A DNA stretch of 5,977 nucleotides from a bacterium (GCA_020048935.1 JAIFLS010000220.1:1-5977), one strand, 5' to 3'. Shown: positions 1 through 5,689, numbered from the stretch's first letter. Notes: generated by a model not told the origin, from the letters alone. Numbers and translations are program-made.

Positions 1-2
1 AC

Positions 3-137
3 TTGCTGTTCGCCGCGCGCATCGAGGAAACGACAACCGACGGACGACTCAAACTGGGAAAAATCCTTCGCACGATCAGCCACATGCTTTTGGGTGTCTT
101 GACAATTATAAAACATAACGTTACGTTTTATTCATGA
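3..137 (+). CDS. Possible C-terminal end of an unidentified upstream gene (partial)
   Basis: A frame is open from the left edge to a TGA at 135-137 and would encode about 44 residues ending IIKHNVTFYS. The first two thirds of its codons are rich in G or C at the third position, as in real genes of this window, while the last ~12 codons are AT-rich and run through a palindrome. The TGA overlaps the ATG at 134 as ATGA, the arrangement expected of a co-transcribed upstream gene. The peptide matches no family I can name. It could equally be a chance open frame, because only 45 codons are visible and a good promoter -35 box lies inside it. Confidence 0.3.
   Translation: MLFAARIEETTTDGRLKLGKILRTISHMLLGVLTIIKHNVTFYS
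99..127 (+). promoter_or_regulatory. Candidate promoter of the nucleotidyltransferase two-gene unit
   Basis: A perfect TTGACA at 99-104 is followed 17 bases later by TACGTT (122-127), a weak -10 box. An alternative -10 is TATAAA at 107-112, which has no good -35. The next gene begins at 134, so the leader would be very short or absent. The putative -10 lies inside the palindrome at 108-131, which suits repression by a bound protein. The -35 is seen directly; the -10 assignment is inference. Confidence 0.4.
108..131. promoter_or_regulatory. 24-bp near-perfect palindrome, likely operator
   Basis: Half-sites ATAAAACATAAC and GTTACGTTTTAT are reverse complements at 11 of 12 positions; the only mismatch is A115 against C124. 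The dyad lies between a TTGACA box at 99-104 and the ATG at 134, two bases before the start codon. It is far more AT-rich than its surroundings. Position and symmetry fit a binding site for a dimeric repressor, perhaps a product of the unit itself. It is not a terminator, since its only T-run is the palindrome arm. Confidence 0.5.
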
Positions 138-673
138 ATGTCATAACAAAGACGCTTCTCACGCGCGCATTGCGACGTTTGGGGGAATTGGCCGAAGAGG
201 CTGGGCTCGAGTTGGAAATCTGCATCTATGGAGGTGCCTTGATGATGCTGGCCTATGATGCGCGCGCCATGACGAAGGACGTAGATGCCGTGATTCGCCC
301 GTCACGGGAAGGCCTGGCCCTGGCCGCGCGGGTCGGCCGAGAACTTGGCCTGCCGGCTAACTGGCTGAACGAAGACGTGAAGATGTTCCTTGCGCCAGCA
401 GGCCAGACGCGATCATTGCCATGGGATCAGCCCGGAATCATGCTCACCGCCCCCACGGCAAGCTACTTGCTTGCCATGAAGGCGTTAGCCTGTCGGGCAC
501 CACTTCCCGGCTACCAGGGTGATTTGGATGATCTACGGTTCCTGATTCGGAAGTTGTCGATTCGTTCTGTCGATGAAATTCAGGAAATCATCGACAAGTA
601 TTATCCTGACGATGTGCTGGTTCCTGGACATGCTGCCTTGCTGGAAACGCTTTTGGAAGAGGTTAACGGATGA
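134..673 (+). CDS. DUF6036-type nucleotidyltransferase-fold protein (AbiEii-like)
   Basis: This 179-residue protein has the hallmarks of a minimal nucleotidyltransferase fold. It shows a GG pair at residues 33-34, then TKDVDAV (47-53) with the two acidic residues Asp49 and Asp51 expected to bind metal, and a later MKALACRAPLPGYQGDLDDL block (115-134) resembling the Lys/Arg-then-DxxDL helix of AbiEii-like proteins. These features match proteins annotated DUF6036, relatives of which are toxin halves of AbiE-type toxin-antitoxin systems that transfer nucleotides to RNA. No signal peptide or membrane segment is seen, so it is probably cytoplasmic. The ATG at 134 has no Shine-Dalgarno and sits right after a palindrome, suggesting a leaderless or tightly controlled message. 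Its stop overlaps the next gene as ATGA. The fold is fairly secure; the substrate and any toxic role are inference. Confidence 0.78.
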   Translation: MNVITKTLLTRALRRLGELAEEAGLELEICIYGGALMMLAYDARAMTKDVDAVIRPSREGLALAARVGRELGLPANWLNEDVKMFLAPAGQTRSLPWDQPGIMLTAPTASYLLAMKALACRAPLPGYQGDLDDLRFLIRKLSIRSVDEIQEIIDKYYPDDVLVPGHAALLETLLEEVNG

Positions 674-1197
674 ATCACCCGATCAAGATAGAGCGTCCGG
701 AAACACTCAAGGATGTAGCCGATCAATCCGACACGCTTCAGGATTTCGGCATGAATCTGCGGGATTGGCAACACACGATCCAGCGTGGAGGCGTGCATAG
801 CCGGGCTGCCCTGCAACAGCGACTGGCCGAGCCTCCACCCCGTCTGGCTGACCGATTCGCGGAGGGCGAAATTGCGGATGCCTATCTTGCCGCCTACGCG
901 GAATGGCTCGCCGATCAGGCGGGCATTCCAAGGCCAGACTGGTGTACCGATCTGCAACGCATCGCCACGGATCCATGGTTTGCGACACCTCTCAGGGGAC
1001 ATCTTATCGCGGTGACGCCTGCTTCGTTCCGGCAGCGAAATCTATTCACGGTTCCTGAAAATATTTTTACATCAAAACCCGGACGCCCACGATGCTCGGC
1101 AGACCATAAGCACAAGAAAGCCCGGCTACGCCAAAAAGCCTATCGCGATCGCGTGCGTATCCTGCTTGCCAAGGCGCGTACTCCAGAGAATACGTAA
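670..1197 (+). CDS. Hypothetical protein with basic C-terminal tail, partner of the nucleotidyltransferase
   Basis: This is a 175-residue protein of unknown function. Its ATG overlaps the preceding stop as ATGA, and an AGAGG Shine-Dalgarno (658-662) lies 7 bases upstream, so the two genes are almost surely translationally coupled. The N-terminal half is helical-looking and acidic (LRDWQHTIQ, residues 30-38; RLADRFAEGEIADAYLAAYAEWLADQAG, 58-85). A middle segment ends in SFRQRNLFTVPENIF (119-133). The tail has GRPR at 138-141, an AT-hook-like motif, followed by a dense Lys/Arg stretch (148-163, KKARLRQKAYRDRVR type). Such a tail suggests nucleic-acid binding, and the AT-rich palindrome upstream of the operon is an obvious candidate target. 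Adjacent placement suggests an antitoxin or accessory partner, but I recognise no named domain. The gene ends at TAA 1195-1197. Confidence 0.7.
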   Translation: MNHPIKIERPETLKDVADQSDTLQDFGMNLRDWQHTIQRGGVHSRAALQQRLAEPPPRLADRFAEGEIADAYLAAYAEWLADQAGIPRPDWCTDLQRIATDPWFATPLRGHLIAVTPASFRQRNLFTVPENIFTSKPGRPRCSADHKHKKARLRQKAYRDRVRILLAKARTPENT

Positions 1198-1219
1198 AGG
1201 CTGATATTGCGTAAAGGCT
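1193..1219 (+). repeat. Short direct repeat CGTAAAGGCT, two copies
   Basis: CGTAAAGGCT occurs at 1193-1202, including the stop codon of the preceding gene, and again at 1210-1219, so the start-to-start spacing is 17 bases. It marks the 3' edge of the accessory unit. It could be a replication-slippage scar, a paired binding site or chance. Confidence 0.4.
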
Positions 1220-1254
1220 TGCAAGCGGGCCGTGGATTTTACATTATACGCAAT
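1206..1254. repeat. Inverted repeat with a nested palindrome in the intergenic spacer
   Basis: ATTGCGTA (1206-1213) and TACGCAAT (1247-1254) are perfect 8-bp inverted arms 33 bases apart, and inside them lies the 10-bp palindrome GCTTGCAAGC (1217-1226). Together they could fold as a branched hairpin after the two-gene unit. The sequence after the right arm is CTTTATTGTTGG, only weakly T-rich, so a classical intrinsic terminator is doubtful. It may be a regulator site or the edge of an inserted segment. Confidence 0.35.
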
Positions 1255-1262
1255 CTTTATTG

Positions 1263-1291
1263 TTGGATTTGGAACGGCAATCTATTAATAT
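1263..1291 (+). promoter_or_regulatory. Candidate cysD promoter
   Basis: TTGGAT (1263-1268) is separated by 17 bases from TAATAT (1286-1291), which keeps TA..AT of the consensus. Transcription would start near 1298 and leave a leader of about 45 bases before cysD. That leader contains the palindrome CATGATCATG (1298-1307) and two copies of CATGTTA (1304-1310 and 1313-1319), possible regulator contacts. The -35 match is poor. CysB sites are too degenerate to recognise by eye. Confidence 0.3.
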
Positions 1292-1342
1292 GTGATTCAT
1301 GATCATGTTAGTCATGTTATTTGCAAAGCAAGGATTTTTGAA

Positions 1343-2214
1343 ATGAGCAGGAACCGACGCAACACATTGGACATCCTCGAGGCGGAAGCGATCTTCGTGC
1401 TCCGCGAAGTGGCCGCGCAGTTTGAACGGCCCGTCATGCTGTTCTCGGGCGGCAAGGATTCGATCGTGATGAGCTTTCTCGCCGTGAAGGCATTCTATCC
1501 CGGAAAAATCCCCTTCCCGCTGATGCACATCGACACGGGTCACAACTTCGAGGAAACGCTTGCCTACCGCGACGATTGGATGAGGAAGATCGACTCGAAC
1601 CTGATCGTACGCCATGTCGGCGATTCCATCAGACAGGGGCGTGTGACCGAGGAGGCGGGGCCGAACCCCAGCCGCAATGCCGCGCAGACCGTGACCCTGC
1701 TGGATGCGCTGGCCGAATTCAAGTTCGACTGCGCCCTCGGGGGTGCCCGGCGCGACGAGGAAAAGGCGCGGGCCAAGGAGCGGTTCTTCAGCTTCCGCGA
1801 CCGTTTCGGGCAATGGGACCCGAAGAACCAGCGGCCCGAGCTATGGAATCTCTATAACGGCCTGAAACGGCCCGGCGAGCACATGCGCGTCTTCCCGATC
1901 AGCAATTGGACCGAGCTGGACGTGTGGCAGTACATCCAACGCGAGCAGATCGCGCTGCCCAGCCTGTACTTCACCCACCAGCGCGAGGTCCTGCGACGCG
2001 ACGGCACGATCCTGGCGATCGGTCCGCACAACCAGCCGATCGGCCGCGAAACCGTCGAGAGACCTGCACCGGCGCGACCGAGAGCAGGGCCGAGACGCTG
2101 GAGGATATCGTGAACGAGATTGCCGCCACCCGCGTGACCGAACGCGGTGGACGCGCCGATGACAAACGCAGTGAGGCGGCAATGGAAGACCGCAAGAAAA
2201 AAGGATATTTCTAA
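1343..2214 (+). pseudogene. cysD: Sulfate adenylyltransferase small subunit CysD, frameshifted by an internal deletion
   Basis: CysD is the catalytic subunit of the heterodimeric ATP sulfurylase that makes APS from ATP and sulfate. The ATG at 1343 has an AAGGA Shine-Dalgarno (1330-1334) 8 bases upstream and starts MSRNRRNTLDILEAEAIFVLREVAAQF, as expected for the family; an in-frame GTG at 1292 lacks such support. The PP-loop SGGKDS (residues 35-40), FYPGKIPFPLMHIDTGHNF (51-69), GGARRDEEKARAKER (133-147) and WDPKNQRPELW (158-168) are intact. After GRETVE (about residue 239) the frame runs into unrelated residues and stops at 2111-2113. The genuine C-terminus, CTGATESRAETLEDIV through RKKKGYF, follows in another frame from 2065 to a TAA at 2212-2214. 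The conserved VRFRTVGDM-type segment is missing, so about 34 bases were lost. That TAA overlaps the cysN ATG by one base. It is probably non-functional unless the lesion is an assembly error. Confidence 0.85.
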
Positions 2215-4040
2215 TGACTACCGATAACAGCAAGACCACCCTCGTACAGGAACGCGACCTGCTGCGGTTCACGACCGCCGGCAGCGTGGACGACGGCAAG
2301 AGCACCCTGATCGGACGGATGCTCTTTGACAGCAAGCAGATCTTCCAGGATCAGATGGAGCAACTGGAGATCGCCAGCCGTCTGCGCGGCGAGGAGAACG
2401 TCAACCTGGCGCTGCTGACCGACGGCCTGCGCGCCGAGCGCGAGCAGGGCATCACGATCGATGTGGCCTACCGCTATTTCTCGACGGCCACGCGCAAGTT
2501 CATCATCGCCGACACCCCCGGCCACGAGCAGTACACCCGCAACATGGTCACCGGGGCCTCCATGGCCGATCTGGCCATCATCCTGATCGATGCCCGCCAC
2601 GGGGTACTGCCCCAGAGCCGGCGGCACGGTATCATCGCCAGCCTGCTGGGGATTCCCCACGTCGTCGTCTGCGTGAACAAGCTGGACCTGGTGGATTTTT
2701 CCAAGGCGCGCTACGACGAGATCACCGCCGCCTATCGCGATTTCGCCAGCAAGCTCAATATCCACGACATCACCTTCATTCCCGTCTCTGCACTGCTGGG
2801 CGACAACGTGGTCAACCGCAGCGAGAATACCCCCTGGTACCAGGGACCGCCGCTGCTGCAGCACCTGGAGAGCGTCACCATCAGTGCCGACCGCAACCTG
2901 GTGGACTTCCGCTTCCCCGTGCAATATGTGATCCGCCCCCACCAGGACTTCCGCGGCTTTTCCGGCCAAGTCGCCTCGGGTATCGTGCGGGTCGGCGACG
3001 AGGTGATCGCCCTGCCTGGCATGCAGCGATCAACGGTCAAGAGCATCACCTTCTACAAGGATGAACTCGAGCAGGCGGAAGAGGGCCAGTCGGTCATTAT
3101 CTCGCTCAACCACGAGATCGACATCAGCCGTGGCGACATGATCGTGCGGCGCCATAACATCCCGGAGGTTGAGAACGAGTTCGAGGCCACGATCGCCTGG
3201 ATGGACGAGCGCACCTCCCTGAAGCCGGGCGTGAACTACATCCTGCGGCACACCACCCAGAATACGCAGGCCGTAGTCGACGAGATCCTCTACCGGCTGG
3301 ATGTGAACACGCTGCACCGTTCAGAGGCCACCGAGCTGAACCTGAACGAGATCGGGCGCCTGAAGATCACCACGGCGCGACCCCTGTTCTTCGATCCCTA
3401 CGACCGCAACCGCGCCACCGGCGGCTTTGTGCTGATCGATCCCAACGACTTCCGCACGGTCGGGGCCGGCATGATCCGGCACAGCTCGCGCAGCACGATC
3501 AACGAATTGAAGCGCGAGGCGCGCGAGCAGGGAATGCAGCCTCTGCCGCCCGCCGAGACGGTCCAGTGGTCGCCGGGACTGGTGGCGCTGGCGGATCGCG
3601 CGGCAAGGCAGCGACACCAGCCGCTGTGCGTGTGGCTCTACGGCGGCGAGAGCCGCATGCGCGCCGATATTGCCGTGAAACTCGAGAAACGGCTGTTCGA
3701 CAGCGGCATCCAGGCGGTGCGGCTGACGGATGAGAATACGCGCGCCGGTCTCAACGGCGACCTGCGCGGCAATGTGGTCGATGCAAGCGAGGCGGCGAGG
3801 CGCCATTTGCATCTGGCAAGGCTGCTGACCGATTTCGGCCATGTTGTGATCTGCGCGTTCGAGAATGCCGACGCCGGGGCCGCGCTCGCGCGGCAGCGGT
3901 TCGCGGCCACCGCTCTTCTGGCGGTCTCGCTGGAAGAGGCGTCGCAGGCAGGCGATCCGGCTTTGAATGCCGCGGCGACCGATGCCGCCACCTGCGCCAG
4001 CACCCTGGCCGATACAGTTACCGCCCGTATCCGGTCTTGA
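2214..4040 (+). CDS. cysN: Sulfate adenylyltransferase subunit CysN with a degenerate CysC-like C-terminus
   Basis: CysN is the regulatory GTPase of ATP sulfurylase; GTP hydrolysis drives APS formation by CysD. The elongation-factor-like GTPase motifs are all present: G1 GSVDDGKST (residues 23-31), the EREQGITID switch region (75-83), G3 DTPGH (100-104), G4 NKLD (155-158) and G5 SAL (192-194). Beta-barrel domains follow to about residue 430. The ATG overlaps the cysD stop as TAATG and is preceded by an AAGGA, indicating one operon. At 608 residues it is longer than plain CysN (about 475 in E. coli) and slightly shorter than CysNC fusions (about 630-640). The extra C-terminal ~138 residues align with APS kinase but have lost its catalytic motifs (see the separate entry). 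The GTPase part appears fully functional, yet its partner CysD is disrupted in this sequence. Confidence 0.93.
   Translation: MTTDNSKTTLVQERDLLRFTTAGSVDDGKSTLIGRMLFDSKQIFQDQMEQLEIASRLRGEENVNLALLTDGLRAEREQGITIDVAYRYFSTATRKFIIADTPGHEQYTRNMVTGASMADLAIILIDARHGVLPQSRRHGIIASLLGIPHVVVCVNKLDLVDFSKARYDEITAAYRDFASKLNIHDITFIPVSALLGDNVVNRSENTPWYQGPPLLQHLESVTISADRNLVDFRFPVQYVIRPHQDFRGFSGQVASGIVRVGDEVIALPGMQRSTVKSITFYKDELEQAEEGQSVIISLNHEIDISRGDMIVRRHNIPEVENEFEATIAWMDERTSLKPGVNYILRHTTQNTQAVVDEILYRLDVNTLHRSEATELNLNEIGRLKITTARPLFFDPYDRNRATGGFVLIDPNDFRTVGAGMIRHSSRSTINELKREAREQGMQPLPPAETVQWSPGLVALADRAARQRHQPLCVWLYGGESRMRADIAVKLEKRLFDSGIQAVRLTDENTRAGLNGDLRGNVVDASEAARRHLHLARLLTDFGHVVICAFENADAGAALARQRFAATALLAVSLEEASQAGDPALNAAATDAATCASTLADTVTARIRS
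3624..4037 (+). other. Degenerate APS kinase (CysC-like) domain within CysN
   Basis: Residues 471-608 of CysN align without gaps to the start of APS kinase. W474 and G477 match the family WFTGLSGSGKST block, but the Walker A is replaced by GGESRMRAD (477-485): Lys becomes Arg483, Ser becomes Ala484 and Thr becomes Asp485, and the glycines are lost. IA..LEK.L (486-494) is kept. The DGDN motif has become TDEN (505-508), although R510, GLN (512-514) and DL (516-517) survive. The DRxENIRR motif reads DASEAARR (523-530), so its first Arg is gone. The family ISPFR segment is absent, and about 50 terminal residues including the usual FKG..D.PYE region are missing. ATP-dependent APS phosphorylation is therefore very unlikely; a structural or APS-binding role is possible. 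Confidence 0.75.
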
Positions 4041-4063
4041 CGTTGACGTTACAGATATGCACT

Positions 4064-4083
4064 TGTAGCCGCCAGCGTGGCTA
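4064..4083 (+). repeat. Single GTAG-headed hairpin downstream of cysN
   Basis: TGTAG at 4064-4068 leads into a hairpin with arms TAGCCGC (4066-4072) and GTGGCTA (4077-4083), one G-T wobble and the loop CAGC. The TGTAGCC head is shared with the paired elements at 5564-5689, so it may be a lone or decayed REP unit. No T-run follows, so it is not a standard intrinsic terminator. Confidence 0.35.
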
Positions 4084-4104
4084 GACGGGCGCGGAGGGTC
4101 CAGC

Positions 4105-4130
4105 GGCCTGTCCCTACCAGGGGAGAGGCT
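4105..4130. terminator. GC-rich hairpin between convergent genes, possible bidirectional terminator
   Basis: Bases 4105-4130 fold into an 11-position stem (core GCCT/AGGC and TCCC/GGGA, one G-G mismatch, G-T pairs at both ends) with the loop ACCA. It lies 64 bases after the cysN stop and directly next to the stop codon of the minus-strand gene. Neither strand has a T-run after it, so it may act only as an RNA 3'-end stabiliser or weak terminator. Confidence 0.35.
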
Positions 4131-4131
4131 A

Positions 4132-4644
4132 TCAGCCGCCGCCCGGACGGCGGGCAAGACGGGGCTGGCGGGGAATGGTGAAGCCCGGTTCGTCATCAGT
4201 GGGAGCCTGGCGCTGGGCCAGCGCCCAGGAAATGGTATCGACCAGCTCCTCGCCGCTGCGCGAGAGCCGCTGGGCCAGTTCTTCGGCGATGCCACGGTAC
4301 GCCTTCATCCCGATCACCGGGTTCTGCTCGATCAGGCGCATAAAGGATTCGCGCTGGAACTCCATGACTTCCGCGTCCTCCAGGGCCACGACGCTGGCCG
4401 TACGGTTATGCACCCCGAGGAAACCGATCTCGCCGATCAGGTCGCACGCTTTCAGCTCGACCAGCTTCTTGTACTTGCCGCCACGCAGGCTTTTGCGCAC
4501 TTCCACCGAGCCGCTCAGGATCAGGATAAAGGTCGTACCGGGTTCGCCTTCCCGTATCAGGAAGGAACCTTTCGGGTAGATCTTGCAGTCACCAATGGTC
4601 TCGATGACAGCGATCTCATCCGGATCAAGGCAATTCAAAAACAT
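4132..4644 (-). CDS. Stand-alone cyclic-nucleotide-binding domain protein
   Basis: A soluble protein of 170 residues built around one CNMP-binding domain of the CAP/PKA-regulatory type. From the chosen start, the beta-roll appears as IYPKGSFLIREGEPGTTFILILSGSVEV (residues 22-49). The phosphate-binding cassette is IGEIGFLGVHNRTASV (70-85), with Glu72 and Arg81, the residues that normally contact ribose and cyclic phosphate, retained. An alpha-helical stretch follows (FMRLIEQNPVIGMKAYRGIAEELAQRLSRS, 101-130), then a Pro/Arg-rich tail. There is no helix-turn-helix and no kinase, so it is not a CRP-like regulator and presumably acts through a partner. The ATG at 4644 has AGGTGAGG (4660-4653) with an 8-base spacer. 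An in-frame ATG at 4698 would add 18 residues but overlaps a likely promoter. Binding of cAMP or cGMP is inference from the family. Confidence 0.85.
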   Translation of the reverse strand: MFLNCLDPDEIAVIETIGDCKIYPKGSFLIREGEPGTTFILILSGSVEVRKSLRGGKYKKLVELKACDLIGEIGFLGVHNRTASVVALEDAEVMEFQRESFMRLIEQNPVIGMKAYRGIAEELAQRLSRSGEELVDTISWALAQRQAPTDDEPGFTIPRQPRLARRPGGG

Positions 4645-4696
4645 GGCTTTTTCCTCACCTGTCGGACACCGACAGCAGTTGCGAGATAACTCGCCC

Positions 4697-4729
4697 ATAA
4701 TACCTACCGCGTTCCCCGTTCCGTGTCAA
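4697..4729 (-). promoter_or_regulatory. Candidate promoter of the cyclic-nucleotide-binding gene
   Basis: On the minus strand a perfect TTGACA (4729-4724) is followed 17 bases later by TAGGTA (4706-4701), overlapping TATTAT (4702-4697). Either -10 places the transcription start at or inside the ATG at 4698, which supports translation from the ATG at 4644. Confidence 0.4.
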
Positions 4730-4817
4730 TAAAGATGAGCCTTGGGCTTGACGCGATGGCCGAGGCACGCTAACGTAACAATCCAAGCATCAGCATCAAG
4801 CAACAGAAGCCGCGTTC

Positions 4818-4830
4818 AAAGGAGACGCTG
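4818..4830 (+). promoter_or_regulatory. Shine-Dalgarno that fixes a TTG start
   Basis: AAAGGAG (4818-4824) lies 6 bases before the TTG at 4831. No ATG at the right place fits the conserved N-terminus KITVVTPTYNE, so TTG is the start. A rare initiation codon behind a near-consensus ribosome site suggests balanced, modest translation. Confidence 0.7.
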
Positions 4831-5559
4831 TTGAAGATTACCGTCGTCACGCCCACTTACAATGAAGCCGAAAACCTGCCGAAACTGGCGCAGGCGCTTT
4901 TCGCGCTGCCGCTTGATATCCGGCTGCTGGTCGTTGATGACAACAGCCCCGACGGCACCGGCGCGGTGGCGGATCAACTGGCCGCTGAACATGCAGGCCG
5001 GGTACAGGTGTTGCATCGAGCGGGAAAGCTCGGGTTCTCCTCGGCTTATCTCGAAGGGTTTAAACTGGCGCTCGCGGGCGGAGCCGAGGCGGTGGCGCAG
5101 ATGGATGCCGACTTCTCGCATGATCCGCAGGTGCTGCCCGCCATGCTCGAGCAACTACAGGATCGCGACATGGTGCTCGGCTCGCGCTACACGCCGGGTG
5201 GCAGCGTCGACGAACGCTGGTCGATCTGGCGCAAGGGTCTCTCCGCCTTCGGCAATTTCTATGCCCGAAGCATCCTGGGACTGCCTTTTCGCGATGTGAC
5301 CACCGGCTACCGCCTATGGCGGCGCGAGGCGCTGCAAGGCATGCCGATGGAACGTATCCAGTCGACGGGCTACATTTTCCTGGTCGAGATGGCGCATCTG
5401 GCGACGTGCATGGGCTACCGTATCGGCGAGGTGCCGATCTACTTCGCCGACCGCCGCTACGGCAGCTCCAAGATGTCGCTGCGCATCCAGATCGAAGCGG
5501 CCATGCGGGTCTGGGAAGTCCGCTGGAAAACCGCCGACCTGCGGCGGCACACCCGATAA
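4831..5559 (+). CDS. Polyprenol-phosphate mannosyltransferase-like GT2 enzyme (DPM1/Ppm1 type)
   Basis: A 242-residue family-2 glycosyltransferase. Members resembling dolichol-phosphate mannose synthase transfer a sugar, usually mannose from GDP-mannose, to a polyprenyl phosphate at the inner face of the membrane, giving a lipid-linked donor. Visible motifs are TVVTPTYNEAENLPKL (residues 4-19), VVDDNSPDGTG (34-44), the metal-binding DAD in MDADFSHDP (91-99), GSRY (117-120), DVTTGYRLWRR (155-165) and DRRYGSSKMS (207-216), all in family order. It ends soon after the last motif without C-terminal transmembrane helices, so it is the short, peripheral type, like DPM1, rather than the GtrB/ArnC type with membrane segments. 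It starts at TTG. The gene upstream is divergent and the one downstream convergent, so it is probably monocistronic. Mannose specificity is inferred; other sugars are possible. Confidence 0.88.
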   Translation: MKITVVTPTYNEAENLPKLAQALFALPLDIRLLVVDDNSPDGTGAVADQLAAEHAGRVQVLHRAGKLGFSSAYLEGFKLALAGGAEAVAQMDADFSHDPQVLPAMLEQLQDRDMVLGSRYTPGGSVDERWSIWRKGLSAFGNFYARSILGLPFRDVTTGYRLWRREALQGMPMERIQSTGYIFLVEMAHLATCMGYRIGEVPIYFADRRYGSSKMSLRIQIEAAMRVWEVRWKTADLRRHTR

Positions 5560-5563
5560 GCAA

Positions 5564-5689
5564 TGTAGCCCAGTTGCGCCGCAACTGAGGCAACTGGATG
5601 TGCGTACGTTTTCGCAAATCCCGCGCGAGTGTGGCCAGCAACCGTCGCTTACAACGCAGAAGCCGCGCTCGCGGCGCGAGCGGGCTACA
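5564..5689. repeat. Inverted pair of GTAG-headed REP-like hairpins (REPIN/BIME-like)
   Basis: The element is bounded by perfect 8-bp inverted ends, TGTAGCCC (5564-5571) and GGGCTACA (5682-5689). Reading inward from each end, both halves have the same architecture: TGTAGCCC, a 6-bp stem, the loop GCC, the closing stem, then G(A/C)GG. The left stem is AGTTGC/GCAACT (5572-5577 with 5581-5586). The right stem, on the minus strand, is GCTCGC/GCGAGC (5681-5676 with 5672-5667). They differ at three base pairs, each compensated. The left unit is followed by an extra copy of GCAACTG (5590-5596), allowing a second pairing with CCAGTTGC. GTAG-headed REPs mobilised by RAYT (TnpA-REP) proteins are known in gammaproteobacteria. 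It sits between convergent genes, a typical location. Confidence 0.65.

Noticed and set aside
1244..1813. Open minus-strand frame covering the cysD start and spacer
   Set aside because: It is antisense to the conserved CysD N-terminus and has no ribosome site or family resemblance.
2040..2113. Programmed ribosomal frameshift in cysD
   Set aside because: There is no slippery heptamer or run at the junction, and a conserved segment of about 11-13 residues is missing, which frameshifting alone could not restore.
2211..2969. Open minus-strand frame of about 250 codons opposite the CysN GTPase domain
   Set aside because: It is exactly antisense to the highly conserved GTPase motifs. The open length is explained by codon bias on the coding strand.
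3321..4295. Long open frame on the minus strand opposite cysN
   Set aside because: It lies antisense to the well-supported CysN frame and runs into the neighbouring gene. Its composition (Arg, Ala, Gly, Pro rich) is typical of GC-rich shadow frames and it contains no recognisable motif.
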